Shown piece by piece: positions 7,446-14,868 of a stretch of DNA of 20,783 nt. How positions within the stretch are numbered: position 1 is the stretch's first letter; the number at the start of each line of letters is the position of its first letter. The translations under genes were made by a program, and so were the position numbers. Source of the stretch: X23 sp050251575. GTDB taxonomy: Bacteria > Bacillota > Clostridia > SK-Y3. The notes under the pieces were generated by a model that made no database searches, was not told the DNA's origin, and saw only the letters and a program-made list of their open reading frames with translations. Location of the stretch: positions 1-20,783 of the forward strand of contig JBFWMP010000035.1 in assembly GCA_050251575.1 (NCBI GenBank), in the 5' to 3' direction.

Positions 7446-7580
7446 TCATATTTATGTCATCCTGAATGAAGCAAGTGAAATGAAGAATGTTAAAAGCTGC
7501 TTAGATACTATGATTCTTGCTCCGCTCAGAATGGCATTCTTGGTTTTTTTCATATTGTTTGACTTTATCAGTGGCTTCAA
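7428..7580. repeat. Nested palindromic repeat element, copy 1 (degenerate)
   Basis: This segment of about 150 bp aligns over its whole length with 18539-18691. Shared features are outer inverted ends (GAGACTACTAAAAAAG against CTTTATCAGTGGCTTC), an A-run and a T-run just inside them, and an inner hairpin with TGTCATCCTGAATGAAG on the left and CTCAGAATGGCA on the right. TGTCATTCTGAA-type hairpins are a known kind of dispersed repeat in bacteria. It lies between the end of corA and the rho promoter, where its hairpin may also stop corA transcription (inference). It has more mismatches than copy 2. Confidence 0.75.
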
Positions 7581-7595
7581 ACTACTCTTTATATG

Positions 7596-8540
7596 CTAAA
7601 ACATCTTTCTCTTAATTAACATAAAAGTAGCCATAGTAGTTAATACCAATGCTAGAACTATGGTAAAAATAAATGCAAAGGGTGAATCCTGAAGTGGAAT
7701 CTTCACATTCATACCATAAAAACTCGCTACCATTGTAGGCAAAGATAATACGATAGTAATAGAAGTTAAAAACTTCATAACAATATTTAAATTATTGGAT
7801 ATTACAGAAGCAAAGGCGTCCATTGTGCCGCTTAAAATACTGGTGTATATATTAGACATCTCTATTGCCTGCTTGTTTTCTATCAGGACATCTTCTAGCA
7901 GATCCTGATCCTCTTCATACATTTTGATTGTTCTGTTGCGTACAATCTTCTGCATGGTACTCTCATTTGCTTTTAATGATGTTGAGAAGTAAACAAGACT
8001 TTTTTGTAAATCAAGCAATTGAATCAATTCTTTATTTTTCATAGATTGATGAAGCTGCTTTTCAACTTCACTGCTTATCTTATCTATCTGTTTTAAGTAT
8101 TGCAAATAACGAACTGCCACTCTAAAAAATAATTGAAGTATAAATCTTGTCTTCATATGAGTATATACATTTTTAACAATTCCATCTGCAAACTCTCTGA
8201 TAATTGAATTTTCTTTGAGGCAAACAGTAATAATATTTTTTTCTGTAATAATGATACCAAGTGGTATCGTTGAAAAAATTAATGCCTCCTGATCTTTCTG
8301 TGCCAATGGAATGTCAATAATGATTAATATTTGGTTATTATCTTCTATCTCAATACGCGATGTCTCTTCATCATCTAATGCAGCTTTTAAAAACCCTAAA
8401 TCTACATTTAGCATATGATGAACACAATCAATTTCTTTTTCACTAGGACTAACCATATTAATCCAACAGCCTTCTGCAATCTTTTCAATAGACTGTATTC
8501 TATTTTCTGCAGTTGCATAATAATTTAACACATCAGCCAC
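7596..8540 (-). CDS. corA: CorA-family magnesium transporter
   Basis: CorA forms a pentameric channel that admits Mg2+ (also Co2+ or Ni2+ in some members) across the cytoplasmic membrane. This 314-residue protein has a large N-terminal cytoplasmic alpha/beta and long-helix domain (about 1-250), then two C-terminal membrane helices (about 256-275 and 288-309). The signature 'YGMN' (275-278) follows the first helix, and the end is Lys/Arg-rich, as is typical. GGAGGG lies 7 bases before the ATG. The role is strongly supported by an M-box Mg2+ riboswitch and terminator in its leader, so expression should rise when Mg2+ is low. A 43-codon upstream ORF lies between the riboswitch terminator and this gene. 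Some family members move other divalent ions, but the riboswitch points to Mg2+. Confidence 0.95.
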   Translation of the reverse strand: MADVLNYYATAENRIQSIEKIAEGCWINMVSPSEKEIDCVHHMLNVDLGFLKAALDDEETSRIEIEDNNQILIIIDIPLAQKDQEALIFSTIPLGIIITEKNIITVCLKENSIIREFADGIVKNVYTHMKTRFILQLFFRVAVRYLQYLKQIDKISSEVEKQLHQSMKNKELIQLLDLQKSLVYFSTSLKANESTMQKIVRNRTIKMYEEDQDLLEDVLIENKQAIEMSNIYTSILSGTMDAFASVISNNLNIVMKFLTSITIVLSLPTMVASFYGMNVKIPLQDSPFAFIFTIVLALVLTTMATFMLIKRKMF

Positions 8541-8590
8541 CCTCCTTTATTTTCAGAGCAGCTTTTGGTCAAAATTTAGACGTTTGTTAA

Positions 8591-8722
8591 CTATTCAAAA
8601 GAAAACGGTCTATTCATGCCAAAAGATACTCTACCGATAAGTACAATAATATTATCCTCTATATAAAGATAATATGTGCTTAAAAACCTCAAACTATGAC
8701 GCTCATGCGGGTCCGCATCCAT
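8591..8722 (-). CDS. Candidate 43-residue upstream ORF in the corA leader
   Basis: An ATG at 8722 opens a 43-codon frame ending in TAG at 8593-8591, 50 bases before corA. It is preceded by GGTGGTGAT, matching 8 of 9 positions of the ideal GGAGGTGAT ribosome site at normal spacing, so initiation is plausible. The product starts M-D-A-D-P-H-E-R and ends in 'SFGMNRPFSFE', with a hydrophobic middle ('NIIVLIG'). I know no family for it. The acidic/proline start recalls the MgtL-type leader peptides of enterobacterial Mg2+ transporter genes, in which such stretches destabilize the ribosome when Mg2+ is low. That comparison is inference from a few residues. It lies downstream of the riboswitch terminator, so it would be translated only after readthrough. 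Confidence 0.5.
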   Translation of the reverse strand: MDADPHERHSLRFLSTYYLYIEDNIIVLIGRVSFGMNRPFSFE

Positions 8723-8753
8723 TGACAATCACCACCATTCATCAGATAAAATT

Positions 8754-8784
8754 AAAAAAATCCTTCAACAAATGAAGGATTTTT
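8754..8784 (-). terminator. Intrinsic terminator (expression platform) of the M-box riboswitch
   Basis: A 12-bp stem (AAAAATCCTTCA, 5-base loop, TGAAGGATTTTT) is followed by seven U on the minus strand. It lies 19 bases beyond the aptamer. The 3' strand of the aptamer's closing helix plus its U-run (GAGGCUUUUU) can pair with the 5' half of this stem (AAAAAUCCUU), giving a plausible antiterminator when Mg2+ is low. Confidence 0.88.
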
Positions 8785-8802
8785 ATTAACACTAAAAAAA
8801 GC

Positions 8803-8962
8803 CTCTCCATTCGTTGAGTTTTGGCACTATAGAGCATAGGGTAAATACCCAACTGCATTAAGTAAAACCTTGGTTTCGGTAGTACCTGTTAACCCATTGG
8901 CATCTCTCGATGTTTCCGGGCAGCAGTATGTATCCATATAGGAGCCTCACCTAACAAGAGAA
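8803..8962 (-). promoter_or_regulatory. M-box (ykoK leader) magnesium riboswitch
   Basis: Read on the minus strand, the segment reproduces the M-box consensus in order: GUUAGGUGAGGCUCCUAUAU, then CUGCUGCCC, GAUGCCAAUGGGUUAACAG, UUAAUGCAGUUGG, CCUAUGCUCUAUAGUGCC and a closing CUCAACGA. It follows the B. subtilis mgtE M-box nearly motif by motif. M-boxes bind several Mg2+ ions, and when Mg2+ is plentiful the compact fold lets a downstream terminator form. The downstream gene is corA, which confirms the assignment and the orientation. Confidence 0.97.
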
Positions 8963-8984
8963 TATTTAATTATTACACAATTTT

Positions 8985-9012
8985 ATTATATCATATATCA
9001 GTAAATATGCAA
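8985..9012 (-). promoter_or_regulatory. Promoter of the M-box-corA transcript
   Basis: On the minus strand TTGCAT (9012-9007) and TATAAT (8990-8985) are 16 bases apart, with TGA before the -10. The start point near 8978 is about 15 bases before the first M-box helix, as expected for a leader riboswitch. Confidence 0.75.
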
Positions 9013-9094
9013 CAATAAGTGTAACTTTATTCCTTATACAATCAATTGGTAAAAACGAAAAGTTAAAAAAACAGTACTCTTGAACAGCTTTTGC

Positions 9095-10759
9095 TTATTC
9101 CTCAATCAACTCGCTAATAGCAGCACCGGGCGGCACAATAGGAAATACTTTTTCATCTCTATCAATTTCACAATTAATAACCACAGGAATATCTGATGCC
9201 AGCGCTTCTTTTATTGCATCCACCACTTGTTCATTTGAAGTAACATGAATCCCCCTTGCACCATAAGCTTCTGCCAACTTAACAAAATTAGTGCTTCTAT
9301 TAATGGTAGTAGATGAAAAACGGCTGTCATAAAATAACTCCTGCCATTGTCTTACCATGCCCAGTACATGGTTATTCAGTATTACAATGATAATGGGAAG
9401 CTTATACTCCACTGCAGTAGCAATTTCATTACAATTCATTCTAAAGCTGCCATCTCCAGCAATATTAAACACCTTTTTGTCCGGTTGTCCAACTTGAGCA
9501 CCAATACAGGCTCCCAGCCCGTACCCCATTGTCCCTAACCCTCCTGAAGAAATATAGGTTCTGGGGCGCGTATATTTGTAATACTGTGCCGCCCAAAGTT
9601 GATTTTGTCCAACCTCTGTAGTAATAATAGCTTCGCCATTTGTAAGCTCATCTATCTTCTGCATGATATACTGAGGTTTTAATGAATTAGTTAATTGGCC
9701 TCTCACTGAACAACCCTTTTTCCATTCCCATATCTTTTTTACCCAGGCATCTCGCAACTGAGGGTCTACTCTATCCGTCAATTGATGCAATATAAGCTTT
9801 ACATTTCCAACCAAGGGATAATGAACATTGATATTCTTCCCTATCTCAGCCGGATCAATATCTATATGCATAATTTGTGCCTCAGGTGCAAACTTTTTAA
9901 CATCACTAATTACCCTATCACTAAATCTGGCACCTATAGCAATAAATAAGTCGCAACTTGAAACGGCCATATTAGATGTTTTCGTTCCGTGCATCCCTAT
10001 AAGACCAGTGAACAAGTCATGATCACCCGAAAATGAACCCAATCCCATTAAGGTAGTTGCAACCGGAATATTTGTTTTATTTACAAACTGTAGAAGCTCC
10101 TCACAAGCATCTGCAATACCAACACCACCTCCGGCAAGAATAACAGGTTGCTTGGACTGATTAATACATTCTGCTGCTTTTTGAAGTTCTTGATAAGATA
10201 CTCCAAGTGCTTCGGCCCTCGGCTTTTCCAATGCTACCGGAATATATTCGGCAATAGCAGCAGTAATGTCCTTGCAAATATCAACCAATACGGGTCCCGG
10301 CCTGCCTTCTCTTGCTATAGCAAAAGCTTTGCGAATAGTAGATGCAAGCTCCTCAACATCCTTCACGATATAATTATGTTTGGTAATTGGTGTTGTAATT
10401 CCGGTAATATCAACTTCCTGAAAAGAATCCTTCCCAAGCAAAGTAGTGGCAACTTGCCCTGTAAAAGCAATAATTGGTATCGAATCCATATAGGCTGTAG
10501 CAATTCCGGTAACTAAATTTGTTGCTCCAGGTCCCGATGTCGCAAGACACACACCCACCTTTCCTGTCGCTCTGGCATATCCATCTGCTGCATGAGATGC
10601 CCCCTGCTCATGGGCTGTAAGAATATGTCTTATTTCTTTTTTGTGCTTATACAAAGCATCATATATATTAAGCACTGCACCTCCAGGGTAGCCAAAAATC
10701 GTATCAACACCCTGTTCTTTAAGACAGTGTACAAAGATTTCCGCACCAGTTAATTTCAA
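9095..10759 (-). CDS. ilvB: Acetolactate synthase, large (catalytic) subunit
   Basis: This enzyme condenses two pyruvates, or pyruvate and 2-oxobutyrate, to acetohydroxy acids, the first common step of valine, leucine and isoleucine synthesis, with thiamine diphosphate, FAD and Mg2+. The 554 residues are normal for the family. 'IFGYPGGAVLNIYDAL' (21-36) and catalytic Glu51 in 'AHEQGASHAADGYAR' are present, as is the ThDP/Mg2+ motif 'GDGSF' (435-439) to 'LNN' (461-463). The end 'VPPGAAISELIEE' is typical. The start is TTG at 10759, set by GGAGGTG 5 bases before it; no ATG fits. It follows ilvD by 24 bases, so they form one transcript. No small regulatory subunit gene (ilvN) follows; it must be elsewhere or missing. 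No convincing terminator is seen before the corA promoter. Confidence 0.95.
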   Translation of the reverse strand: MKLTGAEIFVHCLKEQGVDTIFGYPGGAVLNIYDALYKHKKEIRHILTAHEQGASHAADGYARATGKVGVCLATSGPGATNLVTGIATAYMDSIPIIAFTGQVATTLLGKDSFQEVDITGITTPITKHNYIVKDVEELASTIRKAFAIAREGRPGPVLVDICKDITAAIAEYIPVALEKPRAEALGVSYQELQKAAECINQSKQPVILAGGGVGIADACEELLQFVNKTNIPVATTLMGLGSFSGDHDLFTGLIGMHGTKTSNMAVSSCDLFIAIGARFSDRVISDVKKFAPEAQIMHIDIDPAEIGKNINVHYPLVGNVKLILHQLTDRVDPQLRDAWVKKIWEWKKGCSVRGQLTNSLKPQYIMQKIDELTNGEAIITTEVGQNQLWAAQYYKYTRPRTYISSGGLGTMGYGLGACIGAQVGQPDKKVFNIAGDGSFRMNCNEIATAVEYKLPIIIVILNNHVLGMVRQWQELFYDSRFSSTTINRSTNFVKLAEAYGARGIHVTSNEQVVDAIKEALASDIPVVINCEIDRDEKVFPIVPPGAAISELIEE

Positions 10760-10783
10760 TATAACACCTCCAATTCTACATTC

Positions 10784-12448
10784 TCAATCCTCAAGTACTG
10801 CCCCCATTGATGCTGAGGTTACCAGCTTTGCATACCGTGCCAGATATCCTTTTTTAATCTTTGGTTCCGGCACTTTCCATTCTGCCAATCTCCTGGCTAT
10901 TTCTTCCTGCGGAAGCTCTACTTCAAGCTTACCTTCCGGAATATTAATACTAATGATGTCCCCTTCCTTAACAACCGCAATAGCTCCACCCTTCATAGCT
11001 TCTGGAGATACATGACCTATCGCAGCACCTCTGGTTGCTCCTGAGAAACGTCCGTCAGTAATCAGTGCAACATCCTTATCTAAGCCCATACCACAAATTG
11101 CAGAGGTAGGTGAGAGCATTTCTCTCATTCCCGGCCCACCTTTTGGCCCTTCGTAACGTATAACCACGACATCTCCCTTTTTAATCTCTCCACCTAATAT
11201 CGCTCTAATTACAGATTCTTCCGATTCAAATATTCTTGCCGGTCCCTTGTGAATCAGCATTTCCGGTGCGACAGCAGCCCGCTTTACAACTGCACCATCA
11301 GGAGCCAGATTACCCCTGAGAACGGCGATCCCTCCTGTCACACTATAAGGATTGTCGATAGGTCTGATAATATTATAATCCTGCACCGAAGCATTCTTTA
11401 TGTTTTCTTCCACTGTTTTACCTGTTACTGTTTCCATGTCAAGGTGTAGTAAATCTTTCTTACTCAACTCATTCATTACTGCCTGTACACCACCGGCTTG
11501 ATAAAGATCCTGCACATGATGGAACCCAGCCGGTGCTAACTTGCAAAGGTTTGGAGTCTTACTGCTAATATCATTAGCAATATCCAAATTGATTTCGACT
11601 CCTGCTTCATGCGCAATTGCCGGCAAGTGAAGCATGGAGTTGGTAGAACATCCTAGTGCCATATCCACGGTTAGCGCGTTTTCAAAAGCTTTTGGCGTTA
11701 AGATATCACTTGGCTTGATGTCCTTTTCAAGAAGTTCCATAATCTTCATTCCTGCATGCTTTGCCAAACGTATCCTTTCAGCATATACCGCAGGGATTGT
11801 TCCATTCCCCGGAAGAGCTAAACCCAAAACTTCACTAAGACAGTTCATGGAGTTTGCAGTGAACATTCCTGAACACGAACCACATCCCGGACAAGCATGA
11901 TCCTCCACATTAACAAGCTCTTGTTGACTCATCTTGCCTACCTGAACCTCACCAACTGCTTCAAAGACACTATTTAAATCCAAATCTCTGCCACCTTTAT
12001 TCAAAGATAACATAGGTCCCCCACTGATAACAATAGCGGGAATATCCAACCTTGCTGCAGCCATCAGCATTCCAGGCACAATCTTATCACAGTTTGGTAT
12101 TAAAACAAGTGCATCAAATCCATGGGCAATCGTCATAGCTTCAATAGAATCTGCAATAAGTTCTCTTGATGCCAAAGAATATTTCATACCTATATGACCC
12201 ATAGCAATACCATCACATACTCCTATAGCCGGGAATTCCAAAGGAGTACCGCCAGACATTCTAACTCCCGCTTTCACCGCTTCAGCAATCTTGTCCAAAT
12301 AGATATGTCCGGGTATCACTTCATTCTTTGCGTTTACCACACCTATTAATGGACGGTTTAGTTCTTCATCTGTAAGACCCATCGCTTTAAAAAGTGAACG
12401 ATGCGGTGCTTTTTCTAATCCTTTTTTTACGCTGTCACTTCTCATCAT
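10784..12448 (-). CDS. ilvD: Dihydroxy-acid dehydratase
   Basis: IlvD dehydrates 2,3-dihydroxy-isovalerate and 2,3-dihydroxy-3-methylvalerate to the 2-oxo acids that precede valine/leucine and isoleucine, using an iron-sulfur cluster. The protein carries 'KAPHRSLFKAMG', 'CDGIAMGHIGM', 'NCDKIVPGML' (cluster Cys about 120) and 'CPGCGSCSGMFTANSMNCL' (Cys about 186-192), with 'TDGRFSG' near the C-terminus. The frame extends to a TTG at 12454, but AAGGGG directly abuts that codon. The ATG at 12448 (6 bases from the SD) or 12445 ('MRSDSVKKG', the usual family start) is the real start. It heads an ilvD-ilvB transcript. A heptameric GGAGC repeat lies 20-48 bases upstream. No T-box or clear CodY site was found. 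Confidence 0.95.
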   Translation of the reverse strand: MMRSDSVKKGLEKAPHRSLFKAMGLTDEELNRPLIGVVNAKNEVIPGHIYLDKIAEAVKAGVRMSGGTPLEFPAIGVCDGIAMGHIGMKYSLASRELIADSIEAMTIAHGFDALVLIPNCDKIVPGMLMAAARLDIPAIVISGGPMLSLNKGGRDLDLNSVFEAVGEVQVGKMSQQELVNVEDHACPGCGSCSGMFTANSMNCLSEVLGLALPGNGTIPAVYAERIRLAKHAGMKIMELLEKDIKPSDILTPKAFENALTVDMALGCSTNSMLHLPAIAHEAGVEINLDIANDISSKTPNLCKLAPAGFHHVQDLYQAGGVQAVMNELSKKDLLHLDMETVTGKTVEENIKNASVQDYNIIRPIDNPYSVTGGIAVLRGNLAPDGAVVKRAAVAPEMLIHKGPARIFESEESVIRAILGGEIKKGDVVVIRYEGPKGGPGMREMLSPTSAICGMGLDKDVALITDGRFSGATRGAAIGHVSPEAMKGGAIAVVKEGDIISINIPEGKLEVELPQEEIARRLAEWKVPEPKIKKGYLARYAKLVTSASMGAVLED

Positions 12449-12467
12449 ATTCAACCCCTTCTTTTTT

Positions 12468-12496
12468 AGCTTGGAGCTAGGAGCCCGGAGCCTGGA
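12468..12496 (+). repeat. (GGAGCNN)n heptameric repeat, copy A
   Basis: AGCTT is followed by GGAGCTA, GGAGCCC, GGAGCCT and GGA, a 7-base period. The complementary CTCC-rich strand lies in the ilvD mRNA leader, ending about 10 bases before its ribosome site. Confidence 0.8.
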
Positions 12497-12667
12497 AAAT
12501 ATTTACCTCGCTCGAAGAACTATTACTCCACAATACTTTTAGATTAATTAGCTACAATCATATTTACTATAGATTATTAACATAGCCGAACCAGTTGGTT
12601 CGGCTATGTTCTATTTTCAACAAATATAACAGTCAAAATATATTGCAAAAATTTAAGCTTAGCTATG
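12497..12667. other. Non-coding stretch between cvpA and ilvD with one perfect hairpin
   Basis: The main structure is a perfect 14-bp stem pairing 12579-12592 (AACATAGCCGAACC) with 12597-12610 around AGTT. It lacks a clean U-run and may be a weak terminator after cvpA or a leader structure before ilvD. I found no convincing ilvD promoter. A 66-codon frame at 12604-12804 (-) crosses the repeat copy B and is not believed. Confidence 0.6.
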
Positions 12668-12676
12668 ATAAAAAAC

Positions 12677-12698
12677 TCTGAGCTTCCAGCTCCGAGCT
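12677..12698 (-). repeat. (GGAGCNN)n heptameric repeat, copy B, as a terminator-like hairpin
   Basis: On the minus strand this reads AGCTC GGAGCTG GAAGCTC AGAG. It is inverted relative to copy A about 180 bases away. With the flanking A6 and T6 runs (12671-12676, 12699-12705) it folds into CTC-GAGCT/AGCTC-GAG, so it could act as an intrinsic terminator after cvpA. Confidence 0.7.
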
Positions 12699-12817
12699 TT
12701 TTTACTAATTTCCATTTTACACATTTTATCTTCCTATGTCCAGTAGTTTTATGCTGATAGTTTAGAAAAGCATTTTTAAAGTATGTAAATAAAGCAAAAA
12801 ACATTTACTTTTCCAGA

Positions 12818-13513
12818 TCACATTATCAATTCAATTAGAATATTATTATTGTAAAATCCTTTAATAATCAGTGATTCATTAATAAGCTCCGTCAATGGAG
12901 TGAATATCTGGATGGAAGAAAGCAAAATAAAAAAGGCGCAAATAATGTAAACGATAGCTATTCCACTCACAATTCCAAATATGCCTCCTGCTAGTTTATT
13001 TACTTGAGATAATAATGGCAGCTTCATAAACTGATTAATGATCTCGGCAGCGATAGTTAGAATCATCTTAATAACACAAAAAAGAACAATCATACTAAGC
13101 ACATTAATGATAAACTCTCCAATTCCCCCGCTCAATTGTTGAAATATGTGTTCCGTATCCAAAATGTCTGTTAGAGCACCTTTCTCCTGTTCCATCAATA
13201 AAGCTTTGATAGCTGGTGGCAATGAAAATGAGTCTATAACACCTTTCACTGCTTCATCTGTCATACTGTTTGTGCTTGTCTCAATTGCAGATGAGTTTGA
13301 CTTTACTACCATCTCGTAGACTCTGTTTTGTACCCAATCATAGACCTTTGTTTTTAATAAAAAAGAAGAAAGATGTGGATACCATTGAGCAGTCAAAAAG
13401 GCTGCAACAAAAAAAGATATAAGATTAAAAACAGATAGAAAAAAACCTTTGGTTATCCCTCTAATACTATTATACGCAATAAGAAGCACTGCTCCAATAT
13501 CAAGGATACTCAT
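12818..13513 (-). CDS. CvpA family membrane protein
   Basis: This 231-residue protein resembles CvpA, a family of small integral membrane proteins (colicin V production in E. coli; YshB-like in Bacillus) whose molecular job is not settled. The start 'MSILDIGAVLLIAYNSIRGITKGF' carries the family pattern D..........G..KG. Hydrophobic segments lie at about 3-20, 25-45, 130-155 and 175-205, with an amphipathic soluble stretch at about 46-125. It follows the DUF5711 gene by 12 bases with an AGAGGTGAAGG ribosome site, so the two are co-transcribed. The pairing of CvpA and a membrane-anchored propeller protein is seen in Clostridia and suggests a shared envelope function, which is inference. Confidence 0.85.
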   Translation of the reverse strand: MSILDIGAVLLIAYNSIRGITKGFFLSVFNLISFFVAAFLTAQWYPHLSSFLLKTKVYDWVQNRVYEMVVKSNSSAIETSTNSMTDEAVKGVIDSFSLPPAIKALLMEQEKGALTDILDTEHIFQQLSGGIGEFIINVLSMIVLFCVIKMILTIAAEIINQFMKLPLLSQVNKLAGGIFGIVSGIAIVYIICAFFILLSSIQIFTPLTELINESLIIKGFYNNNILIELIM

Positions 13514-13525
13514 ATACCTTCACCT

Positions 13526-14722
13526 CTAATTTCTCTTTAACTCCAACACTTCTAATGTACTTCTAGACACTACTAAAATATCTCTCTTATTATTAAATAG
13601 CACAATATCTCTAATATCTTTTCCTGATACAGCTTTTGCAATCTCATTCCCTTGTGGCGTAATAACACAAATATCTCTCTTCTTATTCAATGCAATCAGA
13701 TTATCTTGTACATCCATATATCTTATTTCTCCACTAACTTGATAACTTCCCTTCTTCTGACCATCAAAATCATATATTTCAATAATACTATCGCCGTTCA
13801 AAAAGCTTCCACCTTTTTTTTCAACGAGTCCTAATGCGATTATTCCATCACGGTCTAAATCATAGATATGCAAATCTTTATCTGCATAATTTACATTCCA
13901 CTTTTGCACACCTTGCGACGAAAATCCAATCATCTGATTATCACCAATAGCTATAAGACTGTTATCTTTATAGAACTTTATAGTTGAAATCAAGGTTCCT
14001 TCAATCACCATTCCTGCATAAGGCCTTTCTTCTGTAAGATTGAAAAAGGTTAACCCAGCCGACACTGTTCCCTTGCTTATGTCAATAGTAGATACCGCTA
14101 GTTTTTTACCATCATTGGAGACATCTACATCTATGATATAATTTTCAACCGAATGCCATTTATAAATCTCTTGACCACTGGGGCTATATACACTTATCTT
14201 TCCTTTGTATCCCTTTTCTTCAGTAACGATAACAAAGTAACCGGTATCATTAATTCTGGCCATCATAACAGGTTCTTCTGTCTGCTTGGTACAAACCACT
14301 GAATAATTTGTTACAATATTAACCTCTCTGCCACCTTTATCCGCAATGAGAATATATTTATCATTTGCCTGAATAAGTGGGTCGGAAAGATTCATGGTTA
14401 TGCTCCATTCCTCTTCTCCTGATTTCTTTATAGCCTTGACACCATTTTTATTACAAAGTAAAATATTATCTTTGTATACGTTAAAACGATAATTTTCTGA
14501 TGAGTCTACAGTAATGCTAAATGGTGTTTTCGTGCGAATATTATTCATATTTCTTCCTAACAAGTTTTGTATAGCCGGATGATATCTATTAACATATATA
14601 AAAAGACTGGCTGCAATAATTAAAATAATACCTAACGATATCTGAGTAATTAGTAACAATCTTTTTTCTGGTGATTTTTTATATTGATTTTCCAGAGCCT
14701 TTTCTTTCTTCGTATTCAACAT
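13526..14722 (-). CDS. DUF5711 family membrane-anchored beta-propeller protein
   Basis: This is a protein of 398 residues from the ATG at 14722, which has GGGGGAG 3 bases upstream. The frame extends 32 codons further, but without a ribosome site. A Lys/Glu-rich cytoplasmic start of about 20 residues is followed by one membrane helix ('LLLITQISLGIILIIAASLFIYV'-type segment, about 22-44), then a long extracytoplasmic region rich in beta strands. Repeated motifs of the kind 'G.....D....GKKLAVST' and 'I.IYDFDGQKKGSYQV' suggest a WD40/PQQ-like propeller. It matches the DUF5711 family of Clostridia, of unknown function. It is the first gene of a pair with cvpA. Confidence 0.75.
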   Translation of the reverse strand: MLNTKKEKALENQYKKSPEKRLLLITQISLGIILIIAASLFIYVNRYHPAIQNLLGRNMNNIRTKTPFSITVDSSENYRFNVYKDNILLCNKNGVKAIKKSGEEEWSITMNLSDPLIQANDKYILIADKGGREVNIVTNYSVVCTKQTEEPVMMARINDTGYFVIVTEEKGYKGKISVYSPSGQEIYKWHSVENYIIDVDVSNDGKKLAVSTIDISKGTVSAGLTFFNLTEERPYAGMVIEGTLISTIKFYKDNSLIAIGDNQMIGFSSQGVQKWNVNYADKDLHIYDLDRDGIIALGLVEKKGGSFLNGDSIIEIYDFDGQKKGSYQVSGEIRYMDVQDNLIALNKKRDICVITPQGNEIAKAVSGKDIRDIVLFNNKRDILVVSRSTLEVLELKRN

Positions 14723-14868
14723 TTTCTCCCCCTGGATATTTCTTATTTGGATTATTATAACAAGACTAAAAGAGATCTCCCGCCTCGTTGAAATGGTGTG
14801 TTGTAGTTGCTTGCGCAATTACTTCCGTTATTATAACATATAGGATAAGCGAATAAAAGACATGTTGT

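Noticed and set aside
7225..7599. Open frames of 124 and 67 codons on the plus strand between rho and corA
   Set aside because: No ribosome site; they overlap the rho promoter and the palindromic repeat, and the products look random.
9040..9094. Terminator after ilvB
   Set aside because: The T-run on the minus strand is preceded by no stable stem that I could find.
10148..10516. 122-codon plus-strand frame inside ilvB, and similar frames inside rho, ilvD and ecfT
   Set aside because: They are antisense shadows of well-identified genes, with no independent start signals or domains.
12449..12600. T-box or CodY operator in front of ilvD
   Set aside because: No T-box sequence (such as the conserved AGGGTGGNACCGCG) is present, and no 15-mer close to AATTTTCWGAAAATT was found.
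12604..12804. 66-codon frame on the minus strand downstream of cvpA
   Set aside because: It runs through repeat copy B and half of a hairpin, with no ribosome site and no recognizable protein pattern.
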